Origin: Lepidostoma basale
Taxonomy: Eukaryota; Arthropoda; Insecta; Trichoptera; Lepidostomatidae
Reading direction: 5' to 3'
Assembly: GCA_022606425.2 (NCBI GenBank)
Contig: JAHDVF020000418.1
Span: 682,001 to 746,000 of the forward strand
DNA: 64,000 bases
Positions within the stretch are counted from its first letter, which is position 1. The number at the start of each line of letters is the position of its first letter. The notes beneath the pieces were generated by a model, which was not told where the DNA came from, made no database searches, and saw only the letters and a program-made list of their open reading frames with translations. This document shows, one piece after another, positions 52,010 to 62,880 of the stretch. The translations under genes and the position numbers were made by a program.

Positions 52010-52517
52010 AAATTAACTAACTAACTAACTAACCATCACGCCGTCTCCCCGAAAGTGTAAGCAGAGAGAATGGACTGTCACACTTTTACTGATGCGGCAC
52101 TCCATCCTTCTCTTTTCGCCCCGCGGGAGGCGCGGTGTGATGGGTTGCAAACCTCATCGCCACCAATAGGCATCTCCCGCGCACACTTCGATGGTCCAAC
52201 ACCCACAAAATAAATCTAAAACAAATAATATAAAATACAATGATATAAAATAAAATAACAAAATAAAAATAATTTAACACAAAATGTTATTTTTAGACGG
52301 TGCACATATTGTCTATTTAATTTATAATATGTTCCACGTATCCACTGTTTTTTAATTTAGCACATAATGTAATAACACATAATGTTTTTTTCAATGTTGC
52401 ACATGTTTACATGGACGATCCGGACTTTTGTGTTTATTTAATTTATGTTACACGTATCCACCATTTTTTAAATTATCTGTAATAAGGCACTTAACCAGCA
52501 AGAACTTAAAAATAATA
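52010..52517 (-). mobile_element. repeat B fused to LINE-A 3' end (composite copy 4)
   Basis: The + strand starts CTAACTAACTAACTAACCAT (tail), passes the LINE-A end and joins repeat B at CACACTTTTACTGATGCGGC, then CCACCAATAGGCATCTCCCG. It continues through blocks shared with 12280-12640. Local internal duplications of the CGTATCCAC(T/C)-type part are present. Confidence 0.65.
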
Positions 52518-53010
52518 TTGAAGAAATTATTCAAATTGTCATTGGAACAAATGAAAAAATTATTTGTACACCTGTCAAAATTCTTTATAAAAACGATAAA
52601 ACTAATAAAACCTTTTAATCTGATTAATTTGTCAAATTAATTAAATTAATCAGATTTTAAAGGTTGGTCATGTTAGAAGTCGGAGGAATCGACATGCGTG
52701 TATGACTCGTATGAATGTGGAGGAAGCTAGACAGGTTTGCCAGGATAGAGTAGTGTTATGTTGAAGAAATTATTCAAATTGTCATTGGAACAAATGAAAA
52801 ATTTATTTGTACACCTGTCAAAATTCTTTATAAAAATGATAAAACTGATAAAACCTTTTAATCTGATTAATTTGATTAATTTGTCAAATTAATTAAATTA
52901 ATCAGATTTTAAATGTTGGTCATGTTAGAAGTCGGAGGAATCGACATGCGTGTATGACTCGTATGAATGTGGAGGAAGCTAGACAGGTTTGCCAGGATAG
53001 AGTAGTGTTA
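52518..53010. repeat. 243-bp tandem duplication of repeat B plus LINE-A end
   Basis: 52518-52760 recurs from 52761 (TTGAAGAAATTATTCAAATT, GGAACAAATGAAAAA, ATCAGATTTTAAA, GTTGGTCATGTTAGAAGTCG). The second unit has a small TTTGATTAA addition. Each unit joins repeat B interior to a (GTTT)n-type LINE-A end; only the second goes on to the tail at 53065. Confidence 0.65.
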
Positions 53011-53064
53011 TGGTCCATTCTCTCTGCCTACCCCTGTGGGGAAACGGCGTGATGGTTTGTTTGT

Positions 53065-53110
53065 TTGTTTAATTTGTATAATCGCCGTTTTCGTGAATAG
53101 CTCACCTCAA
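53065..53110 (-). repeat. CR1/L2-type LINE 3' terminus
   Basis: ATAATCGCCGTTTTCGTGAA and TCACCTCAAGGGCGC on the + strand, as at 5085-5130, immediately after the (GTTT)n tail. Confidence 0.45.
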
Positions 53111-53634
53111 GGGCGCTTTGACAATGTTTTTAGTCATGAAAGGTGCATGTGACAACAGCGAAATCACGATCGTAGAAACTTACTTTATTGGCTCTGATGT
53201 GATTTTCATGGACAACAAAATCAAGAGTTTTGTTTCTCTAAACATATGAATGTTTTGTGCAAATGTGATATTGTGTAATGTAAAAATGAGCCGGTTCTCA
53301 TTCGCCACTCCAGAGTACATCTAATTCACTGATCATCCGTTGTTTGATTGATCTAATTCCATTTTAACGAAGTTATTTTGCACGCTGCATCGGTAATTTT
53401 CGTCCCATCTCTGATCCGTTTTATTTTCCTAGAAATAAACGGAAAAAGTCATAAGAATTGTGTCATTCATTCATATTGTAATTCATATTGTATATCATTA
53501 GAACTTTCTTACCGTTGCTGTGGTAATGTAACAATTTCCCTGACCAAGTATGCGTATAAAGAAAACAGCAAAATAGAATAAACTGAAAATATATTTATGA
53601 ATTAGAAATATAAATATTATATTATACTTACGGA

Positions 53635-53710
53635 AGCAAGTTTCTTCATATTCTTGTAGAGCTTCGACGTCCAATATTTTATATTTTCGCTATCATCCTT
53701 TGAAATAACC
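53635..53710 (-). pseudogene. exon-like segment inside Helitron 2 (possible gene capture)
   Basis: On the - strand CAG precedes an open segment of 26 codons (ISKDDSENIKYWTSKLYKNM and KKLAS) and is followed by a consensus donor GTAAGT. A second bounded stretch follows at about 53600-53515 (TTTTCAG ... GTAAGA), but its only frame consistent with the first exon is unconvincing. The orientation equals that of the Helitron. I do not recognise the protein. It may be a captured exon or chance. Confidence 0.25.
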
Positions 53711-54569
53711 TGAACAATTTAATTATCATTGAATATTTTTAATCCCAAAAACTTCATAACCTAAAAGTACCGAAACTTCATACCTACAAAATATTACGAC
53801 GTACAAAGAGATTGTGACAGTTCAGAGACCACGTGACCAATCGAACGGCTAGAACTCTAGAAAACGAATATCATTAAGTAATCACCGTCGAACGTAAGAG
53901 AAACGAATAAGTTTCAGCCACACGAAAAAATAAAATTTCGTTCATAACCTCAAATTGACGCGTAAAATTATACTCGCCAAAATTAAGAAGTATAATTACC
54001 TGTCTGCATTAGTGTACATTAAAATATGGCCAATAAAATATACTGTACCAATTAAACAACCAATTATTTTAGTACGTAATAAGCAAAACGTATTAAGTAA
54101 TATACATCCCAAAGTAAAACGCAATATATTGGACTGTCAGAAAGCAAAACACATTGTTGCCACTACACAAAATTACATGGAGACTGAATTCTCTCCAGAC
54201 CGTGTCAAACGAATATAGACTCAAAAGATTGATACTCAGGTGATACGAACATTAAGGTCTATATTCGTTTGCACTACGAAAATTTTCAATTAATTAATTA
54301 ATTTATAAAGTTAATTAGAGCTCGATTAATAACGAAAATATGCCTATGACGACCGCTAAATTCCAATTAGTCCATTCCCCAAGATACAGAAGGATCAGCT
54401 CAGGAATAACCTCAGAAATAGTCGACACACACCCGGAAGATCGCCTTTTATTTATATAGATAGATAGAAGATAGAAGATATGATTGATTGTAAAACGCAT
54501 TTTTTAGAGAAAAAATTATTTAAAAATGGCGGCTGTGCAGCGTTTCTCAGAAGACCTCTCTATTTTTAA

Positions 54570-55911
54570 AGGGTCCACGGCCGCACCAACAGTTCCTGTA
54601 AATTTTAAATTATGTTGAGCCGCATTTTTTTTGTATTGTACATAACAACAACCAAAAAAGTACGTTGGATATTTTTGATATGTTGATTTTTGACTGAATG
54701 GCGCACTACCAAAGTCAAAACATGCAAAATTCGCAGAAAAATCGCCAGAAAATTGTTCATAAAAAATTAACTATGCTATATAAAAAAAAAAGTTACGTAT
54801 TTTTATGCACAATATATATTTAAAGATCTGGTAAAAATTTGAAGTGAATTGGTTGAAAATTGTTCGAATTATTGGTGCGGCCAACTTGAAAAAGGTAAAC
54901 GCGTTTTAAGTTTTAAGTTATAGAAAGTCATTAAATTGTTTTCAATACTTTTAATCCGCGGTGCCGTCACCATATAATAGGCCTTCTAGATTAGTGTCCT
55001 GCTTTTCCATTTCTTTTCTTTTTGATTTTAAAGCGATCATCCACTCTTTTGCAGCTATTTCTCTGCAAGCTTTATAGGCTCTTTGTTAATCCCCAAGCAT
55101 ATTTCATAGCTGTTCGGACCGATGTCTAAATCCAACGCTTTCATAATGTACAAAATTGAAGAAAAGCCGTCATTGCACACGCAAATTGCTACATCCGCAG
55201 CTATATCCAAAACAGTTTTACCGCTTACTACTTTCCATAAATTTCACTTGCGATTGCACACTTTACAAACGAAAATGTTTGAAATAGCTGAAAAAACTGC
55301 AATAAAGTTTATCATACGATAACTAAGACCTAGATTTACTTCAATATCGTACATATTTTCTGATTAATTCAATATTTTCGCGGATAGATATTATTCAATT
55401 TACTTGGTGCCGTGTCGTGTCGATTCAGCGGTCTCATTCCCGATATGTTCGGTCTCTTGCTGTATGAACTAGTTTCTTTTGCACCTTTTTGACTATAATA
55501 CACTTTGTCATTCATTATAAAAACGAATCAATAACACCCACAAAACTAAAAAAAAAAGTTAGCACAATTATCGATAAAAAAACGTTCCTCAAATAGCGTC
55601 CTTCTCGAATGTTTTACTGTATGAATCTGACTAAAACCGACATTTTTAAAGACAAAACAACCAATAGTCTAAACAAGTGGCAAATAGTTCCAAATACATC
55701 TGCCGTATATTTATTCTAATCCCCTAAAATACCGTCATTCGTTCCGGTCATAAAAAGCCGCTGGTAGCCTTGTGTTATACTTTAAAAAACAAATATTTAG
55801 AGGTATTTCCTGGCCATAATCGTTTGTGACATTATTTTTGAGGTGCCAAGGGACCATTTAAAACAAAAAACAAAAAAATATTTTTAGATAATCCTAGAGT
55901 GGCCTAACCCC
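54570..55911 (-). mobile_element. DNA transposon relic, possibly Kolobok-type
   Basis: TTAA lies at both borders (54566-54569, 55912-55915). The ends AGGGTCCACGGCCGC and GGGGTTAGGCCACTC are only weakly inverted. On the - strand at 55320-54950 there is a frameshifted C-terminus: FVCKVCNRK, KTVLDIAADVAICVCNDGFS, SILYIMKALDLDIGPNSYE, then CREIAAKEWM and NLEGLLYGDGTAD. This recalls the C-terminal part of transposon-derived proteins with a Mutator-like or Kolobok-like transposase domain. The borders and family name are tentative. Confidence 0.4.
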
Positions 55912-55915
55912 TTAA

Positions 55916-56205
55916 GATGGTTTGGACACATGTAAAGAATGATTTTAGAAATAATGGTTAAATAAGTATATGTTAACGATGTAAATGGAACCAGAAATAG
56001 AAGATGACCGAGGAAAACGTGGCACTATAAAATAAATCAAATATTGAATATCGGCCACTTGAGGAGTCGGAGAAATCAACGTGCGTGCATGATCGATGTA
56101 TGAATGTTTAGGAGTCGAGAGAAGTATGTCAGGATAGAGAAAGTGTGGCAGTCATTTCTTTCTGTCTACTACTTCGGGGAGACGGCGTGATGGTTAGTTA
56201 TGAAT
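55916..56205 (+). mobile_element. LINE-A 3' end
   Basis: Starts AGATGGTTTGGACACATG (RWFGHM) right after the TTAA border of the preceding relic, then SRKTWHYKINQ-like text, GHLRSRRNQRACMIDV and the (GTTA)n-type terminus. Confidence 0.6.
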
Positions 56206-57223
56206 ATTTTTTATAAAAATGTATTCGATATTGCTTCATTGTTTTGTTTTTTAATATTGTAAAATCACCGGCAGATGTTTAACTAGCGCAGATGGCTTCA
56301 GATTGTTTATGTTGTAAATCTAAATTTACGTGAAATTTGATGCGTAGGTACTAAAATAGACCAGACTACAAAAGATGTTTTATGTATGAAAAACGGGAAT
56401 TTGAATATCCCATCATAGCGGAGAAGAGGATATTCCGTGCTAAGAGTATTTTATGATTTTCACGTGCAATTTCCGCCACGTGTGCAGTTTTGATATTACC
56501 CCGTTTAATATTCTCTCTAGAGATGGGGGTTAATGTATCGGAAGAGATAAAAAATTTCGATTATTTTCGTAAAAGTTTTTTCGGATAACGTATTTTTTAA
56601 TCCGAACAAAGATAAAAGGAAAAAATCTTATAATATTAAAAATATTTGGTAATTTCTGAATATTTGTTTTTAACTTCTTTCACATTAAAACAAAATGTTT
56701 TTTTTTTCATACGCTAAGGCTTTATAATCTCTAACGCTGTTTTATCATAAAAGTCTCTTTATGCCCTATAAGATTTGTCAAATAATCAACCAAGCTAAGC
56801 CAAAAGTTTATTTCTTGTCTCCTGATTACAAAAATCAATAAGTATTTTACATATATTATACTTCCTATCCGATGGAATACAACTTTAATTATTTTTCATT
56901 AAACTTTAGAATTTCATATCCTTATTTATAACGATGGTATATTTTTTCAAAAAAGCACCATTTCATTTATAATAAATATGATATATTTTCAGTAATACAT
57001 ATAACAAGTTGGTTTTAGGGCTGTGGCACTATACCTAATCGTCAGAAATATACGGATAAAATCAGCTGAAGCGCTAATGCGCGATACCGTGTAGCCGCAT
57101 TGAGAAGGTATTTCTTCCAGATATTTGTAAGATATCTAAAAGAACGACATTTGAGTATTTCCAAAGAATATTTAATAACTTTGCCAACCATGATAATACT
57201 CAAGAAATTAAATGATGAAATTG
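56206..57223. other. no gene seen
   Basis: AT-rich sequence without recognised repeats or exon-like frames. Confidence 0.45.
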
Positions 57224-57345
57224 TACTTATCAAATCAAATCAAATCAAATCAGTTTATTAACTCAAAAGACATTACAAACAGCAAAATGTTTAAGGAATC
57301 TATTGAGTACAGGTAAAATATTATAAAAATACAACATAACAAACG
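57224..57345 (-). mobile_element. jockey-type LINE 3' tail
   Basis: TCAAATCAAATCAAATCAAA then TCAGTTTATTAACTCAAAAG, the reversed 3' end of the jockey-type family with a (TTTGA)n tail (compare 28860-28905 and 39762-39830). Confidence 0.6.
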
Positions 57346-57734
57346 GTTTTGGAGACATTGATGTTTTTCATTTGAACGAGCGAAATTTTAAGAAAATGAT
57401 TGGAGCAACATTTTGGCGTGGATGTGACCACGATGTTACATGATAATATATTACTCGTATATTACTTTTTTCTTTTATTTAACTTAATTTTATTTTTATT
57501 TCCAGTACTATAAGTATTCAAACTCTTAAATATTATATATACCTCATTTTGTCTGAGTTTAACTTCAATCTCGTTTTACACTATCATTTCTTAATTGTAA
57601 ACTATTATTTTATATTTGTGGTAGCATGTAATTGGCCTTGCTTTAATTATTCTAAATGTTTTATTGTATATATATTATTGATATCGCTGTATGTTACCCT
57701 TAATAAATAAATAAATATAAATAAAAAATAAACA

Positions 57735-57900
57735 TAATACCAGAAACGCATTGATGGTTTACATTAGGAAGACAAGATACTCTCTAAAGTCAAGAGTATT
57801 TGCCCCCTGAACTTACCTTCACCAATATAAAAGACGTCGATCTCCGAGAAAATAACATATATATTGCTCTTCCCACCGGTGTCACCAGAGGCATCAGTAA
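57735..57900 (-). mobile_element. jockey-type LINE 3' coding end
   Basis: Matches 15010-15180: CAAGATACTCTC-AAAGTCAAG, GACGTCGATCTCC, CCCACCGGTGTCACCAGAGG. On the - strand this is the MPVGRAI...EIDVF region. Confidence 0.6.
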
Positions 57901-57919
57901 AAGATGCGTTTGTCTTATT

Positions 57920-58150
57920 CAAACTAACTAACCATCGCGCAGTTTATCCGAAGGAGTAGGCAGAAATAATGGACCACCATACCGTTCTTTCTTGACATAG
58001 ATCGTATTATGCAAACACATAGATTTATCCGAATCCACACGTGGTCAACATTTAATATATGATTTGATTTGATCGTGCTACGTTTTCCTCGGTCATCCCT
58101 TATTTCTAGTTCCGTTTACGCCGTTTACACATTCTTTCTTTACCATTGCA
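57920..58150 (-). mobile_element. LINE-A 3' fragment
   Basis: CTAACTAACCATCGCGCAGT (tail junction) then the reversed LINE-A end, strongly decayed; breaks at about 58150. Confidence 0.55.
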
Positions 58151-58810
58151 TCAGTACCCTTAGTACTTAATTTTATTTTAATGTTTTTAATATGATATTT
58201 ATTCTCGTTTATAATTTGTTAGAGCATGAGGTATATCGATCGAGGGTAAGCACTGTTCGGAAAGTTTTGTGAATTCCGGAACTCTGCGAATATCGATTAT
58301 GAATATGGTTGGGTTATCCCAGCCCTGTGGTCTCCACTCCATTGAACTCCGCTAACGATGTATTTTATGGCGATTATCGTAATTCGGAATCTCTTTACGA
58401 CATTTGAAGACAATTCATCGTAAAAGATTTAATGCTAATAATAATTGTTTCGCTAAGTATTGAAACCAGCAAAATTAATGGTGTGGAATTACTAAACAAA
58501 CATTTGTGATTTAAACATAGTTTTTATTTTTGTTGATATTTCTCGTTGGAAGTTTTGAATATAAAGTCCATTCAGGTATTTTCAAAACGTTTCAATATAA
58601 TTTTATTTAAAATTTGTACGATTACTAAATTTTAAAATGTTTTTATAACATTAAATTTCACCGTTTTTTAATAATGAAAATACAAATGAAATATTAAAAA
58701 TCCTCAATCCTGAATCAGGTCAAGGCCGTTATAAACCTAAGTGGAATAAAACTAAATATATCCTCAAATGATTTTACTGAAATCCCTCGATGGAAGATAA
58801 TTTAAAAAAA

Positions 58811-58969
58811 TAATTAAATAAAACGATGTTTTTTAAATACTTCCACTTTTGTCTTTATTTCGACAGCGACCGGTTTCGCCAGGCTCGCAGCGAGCCTGGC
58901 AAATTGGTCGCTGTTGAAATAAAGACAAAAGTGTAAGTAGTTAAACAAACATCGTTTTATTTAATTATT
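58811..58969. repeat. 159-bp near-perfect palindrome (MITE-like)
   Basis: Arms of about 79 bp read TAATTAAATAAAACGATGTT inward through TTTTGTCTTTATTTCGACAG and CGACC to the centre GCCAGGCTCGCAGCGAGCCT. Only a few mismatches and small indels separate the arms, and there is no loop. A single-arm relative (GTCGCTGTCGAAATAAAGAC, near TTTTATTTAATTATTA) occurs at 37270-37340. Confidence 0.75.
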
Positions 58970-59134
58970 AACTAAATATATACTTTTAATTAAAATTTTA
59001 TTTTCATTGTAAATAATAAAAATGCAATATAAAATTAACAATATTATTTTTATATCAATATAACAATAAAAATGCTAAACTTTTACACAGTATTATATTT
59101 AATACTGAATGAAAGTATTATTAAAAAAATATTA

Positions 59135-59480
59135 TATTTAATATTGAATGAAAGTGTTATGAACAAAATAATGAAAGGGTCGTTACGATGGTTTGGAAAC
59201 ATGAAAAGAATGAGTGAAGACAGAATAGCGAAGAAGGTAAATGTAAACGACATGGACGGAACTAGGAATAGAGAAAGGCCTGGGAAAACGTGTCAAGATC
59301 AAATCAATCAAATATTAAATGTCGATCACGCGAAGAGTCGGAAAAATCGACGTGCGTGCATGACAAGATGTATGTTATGAATGTAGAGAATGCGAGAGAA
59401 GTATGTCAGGACATAACAGTGTGGCGGTCCATTATTTCTGCCTTCCCCTCCGGGAGACGGCATGATGGTTAGTTAGTTAT
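59135..59480 (+). mobile_element. LINE-A 3' end
   Basis: The frame reads ESVMNKIMKGSLRWFGNMKR, MSEDRIAKKVNVNDMDGT, KTCQDQINQILNVDHAKSRK and NRRACMTRCM, then a frameshift and the terminus with GTTAGTTA. A short AATATTGAATGAAAGT duplication lies at its 5' break. Confidence 0.65.
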
Positions 59481-59489
59481 ATTTAAATA

Positions 59490-60320
59490 TAATATAAATA
59501 TAATATTGTATAAAAATTATATTATAAGTAAGTTAAGTTTTGCGCATATGAGGGATTGATAAAAAAATATACTCTATTATGTGCAGAAATATTATATAAC
59601 TTCTTTGAAATATGAGCTAGGTTATCACTGATCGAATTAACTTTGATAATGTTATTTTAAAAATATCTTTCATGTTATGATAAAAAAATAGATCTAGGAC
59701 CAAACTTACGAGTATATCAAAATGTTCTGTTTATTTTTTTTAAAATATTTTGGCAGCGGTAACAAGCCCTGCGATATGAAGCAGTTTGCAGACCTCTGAC
59801 GTGTAAGCGCCGTCACCAACCCAATGCTTAAGAGGTGGTTGCCGTCCTTTATAAAAGGACTTCAAACGAATTTATTTTTTTGTAAATTTTTAATACTTTA
59901 GTGGACATTAACCCGTATCTCGGATCGGTTACATTTCGTTCATTAATCTAATCTCGTTTTTCTATGAAGGGTTTTTAATTTATTATAAATTCTTTTGATA
60001 TATCGAAAACATGCGTAATCTACGAATTATGGGATTCGTTTAGAAAGCTTCCTTGTTATACGCAGCAATTAGATGGGCCCTGCCTTTGAGATAGAGGTTT
60101 AAATGCTTTACCCATTGACCTGTACTGAGCGAAGGTAGAAGGAACAAATGGTCGGAGAGGAATCCAAACGACCGAATAATTTTAAAGCTTCCTGTACAGG
60201 GTGATTAAAAAAAACGGAACTGTCTTGAACAATAATTTTGATTACCTATGTATTCTAGATATAATAAAAAAATCCAAGTATGTCTAACGATCAATGTATG
60301 TTTATTTTTGTTATTTGAAA
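59490..60320. other. no gene seen
   Basis: AT-rich. Nothing recognised, apart from a possible element border at 60196-60220 (CAGGGTGATTAAAAAAAACG). Confidence 0.4.
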
Positions 60321-60324
60321 TTAC

Positions 60325-60660
60325 GAGTACATGGTAGAAGTTCATCGTCTTCTTCTCCGGTCTCAATCTAATGATTGGTCTACAGCAAGGTGACGCATCT
60401 CCTCTTCCACTCCGCTCGGTCCCCGGCAACTCTTCAATTTCGCATAAGAGGTGCAGCCCATATCTCGGCAAATTCTAGTCTAGGTACTCTTGGCGAGGTC
60501 GTCCTCTGCCAGTCGATCCCTCGACCATTCCCTCCAACATATCTTGCAGGAAACATTCGTGTCGCAACACATGGCCAATCCATCTTGCGCACCTCTCCTA
60601 TATGGTGTTCAACATGTGCCTACTCTCTTCAACTCTGCTGAGAACCTCAAAGTTCATCGT
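60325..60660 (-). mobile_element. LINE-B-related C-terminal fragment
   Basis: The - strand reads RCARWIGHVLRHECFLQDML, EGMVEGSTGRGRPRQEYLD and then a decayed end, parallel to ARWIGHVIRQEGLLHALMEG in LINE-B. Confidence 0.6.
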
Positions 60661-60714
60661 AAATAATGAAAATAAAAATAAAAATGCTTTTTTAAAATGT
60701 AACTAAACTAACTT

Positions 60715-61096
60715 ACTAACCATCACGCCGCCTCTCCAAAGGGGTAGGCAGAAATAATGGACTGCCACACTTTTCTTTCCTGACATATTTCTCTCGATTC
60801 CTTACCATTCATACATCGTGTCATGCATGCACGCCGATTTCTTTGACTCCTCACGTGGCCGACATTCAATATTTGATTTATTTGATAGTGCCACGTTTTA
60901 CTCGGTCTTCCTCTATTTCTAGTTCCATTTACATCGTTAACATGTACTTATTTCTTACCATTCTTTCTTTATTCATTCTTTCCATGTGTCCAAACCATCT
61001 TAATGATACTTTCATTAATTTGTTCACAACACTATCATTCGCATCGTATTCACTTCTTATATTTTCATTCGACATTCTGATATGCGCATAGTATCC
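60715..61096 (-). mobile_element. LINE-A 3' end
   Basis: The (GTTA)-type tail junction is at 60715 (CTAACTTACTAACCATCACG). The - strand reads MSNENIRSEYDANDSVVNKL, MKVSLRWFGHMERMNKERM and NKYMLTM. It breaks at about 61096 where the mariner remnant begins. Confidence 0.65.
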
Positions 61097-62140
61097 ACAA
61101 ATAGTTATCCAAATTTCGAAAAAAATAGTAATCTGTTGGGGCAAGGTCCGGAGAGTACGGTGGATGTCTTAGACATTCCAATTGAAGCTCTTCTAATTTG
61201 GTAGCCGTCTGTTGTGCAGTGTGTGGTCTAGCGTTACCATGAAGCAGCAGTGGCCTAGAGCGATTAACCAGCCTCGGTTGTTTAGCAGCTAGCTTTTCCA
61301 TCATGGTTTGCAGTTGCTGACAATAGGCATCTGCCGTAATCGTCTGGCCAGATTTAAGAAAGCTGTAGTGAACGACACCAGCACTAGTCCACCAAACGCT
61401 CACAAGTAACTTTTTTGGAGTCAATTTTCACTTGGGGCATGGTTTGGCTGGTTCGGCAGGGTTCAGCCATTGCGATTAGCGCTTCTGATTATCATACAGG
61501 ATCCATTTTTCATCACAGATAATGATTCGATTCAAAATTCCTTCATTATTGTGCCGGTTGAGTAATGCAACGCAGCAGTCAACGCGCGTTTGTTGATCTT
61601 CTTCACTCAATTCGTGAGGTACCCACCTTTTAAGCTTTTTCACCTTCCCAATTTGCTTCAAGTGGATTAAAACAGTTTTATCACTAACACCGCAGCCTGC
61701 AGCTAACTCGGACGTGGTTTGCGATGGATCCGCTTCACAATAGCCTTCAATTCTTCATTATTAACTTTGGTCTCCGGCCGTCCACGGGGCTTGTTCTGCA
61801 GGTCGAAATTTCCAGAACGAAAACGTTGGAACCAAAAACGCACTGTGTTTTTTTTGCGGCACCGTCACCACACACATCATTAATCCTTCGAGCCGTTTCT
61901 GCAGCACTGGTGCCACGGTGGAACTCGTACTCGTAAATAACGCGATATTTCAAGTTTTCCATTTTGTAAACTGAGTGACGCAAAGAAAAAAAACAATTGA
62001 GGAAAAAACAAATGAATTATAATTTTCAAAACACAAATACTTGAGTAAATAGCTGCATAAATTTGAATTTGGAATTCCTAACCAAAGAGAAGATATTTGA
62101 GATCAAAGTTGCCAGTACGGCAAAACGCCAATTTCATATG
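61097..62140 (-). pseudogene. mariner (cecropia/Hsmar1-like) transposase remnant
   Basis: On the - strand from Met 61962: MENLKYRVIYEYEFHRGTSA (first helix-turn-helix), frame breaks, then KQIGKVKKLKRWVPHELSEE, NRIIICDEKWILYDNQKR (first catalytic D in CDEKW), KKLLVSVWWTSAGVVHYSFL, LLLHGNARPHTAQQ (second catalytic D replaced by Gly) and HPPYSPDLAPTDYYFFRNLD. WVPHEL and LTP-KKLL-VWW are cecropia-subfamily motifs. The 5' end CATATGAAATTGGCGTTTTG next to TA at 62141 looks like a true terminus. The 3' end is cut by LINE-A. Confidence 0.75.
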
Positions 62141-62150
62141 TAAGGAAATA

Positions 62151-62238
<88 letters not shown>

Positions 62239-62345
62239 TATATATATATATATATATATATATAACATGTATATATATATATGCATATATAACATATGTA
62301 TATATATATATATATATGCATATATATACATATATATATATTATA
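62141..62345. repeat. (TA)n microsatellite with variant ATGC units
   Basis: About 200 bp of TA repeats with interspersed ACATGTATATATATATGC variants, starting at the TA of the mariner end. Confidence 0.9.
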
Positions 62346-62880
62346 TATTTTCATTATAAAAAAAAACCGGCTTTGGCATTACTCCCTTTAAATTAAGTGC
62401 GTAGTAATAATTTCGTATCACCTTGTGTAAATGTAAAATAGGTCAAGATCCAAGTTAAACTATCTGTTGCAAACCTGTCTGAAGCCTTTATTTCTCTTTC
62501 CATATTCATTAATAGCAGAATACCTTATTCATGAGCGTTAAGATATGGAAATGGGCTGTGGAACACTCCGAATGGGAGCCGAGATCAAATGGCCCGGGGT
62601 GGGGCCTGGCGCCAGTGTTCCCATTCTATTAAAAATAATACAACGAAGGTAGATTCCTTGAAAATTTCATCTACTACCTAATAGAGTACGAAATTTCATA
62701 GCTCTGATCCTAAATGGACCTTGCAGTAGTGTAGGTGTTTCCATACTAAATCAGCGAAGCGAGTACGTTTAAATGAATTAAATGCAATATTTATAATAAG
62801 TATGATTTGTTAATTAATATCATTAAAATAAAGTTTTTAATTAATAATCGCAGTTTAAGAATGTTTTATTGTATCTTGGA
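62346..62880. other. no gene seen
   Basis: AT-rich, no exon-like frames or recognised repeats. Confidence 0.4.

Larger units (their letters stand above)
51258..54460 (-). mobile_element. Helitron 2, related to Helitron 1
   Basis: On the - strand it starts TCTATATAAATAAAAGGCGA after A (54461). It shares about 250 bp of 5' sequence with 10020-10275 (CTTCCGGGTGTGTG, GAGGTTATTCCTGAGCTGAT, AATCGAGCTCTAATTAACTT). It ends GCAATAGCGAAGCGTTGCCG, GGTCAGCTAG and T. The interior carries a LINE scrap, a repeat B composite, a tandem duplication, a CR1/L2 tail and a possible host-gene piece. Confidence 0.7.

Noticed and set aside
53955..54218. Basic 87-codon open frame on the + strand
   Set aside because: It starts at TTG, lies antisense in Helitron 2, has no family resemblance and no splice context.
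62134..62331. Open frame of Tyr/Ile repeats
   Set aside because: It is translation of the (TA)n microsatellite.
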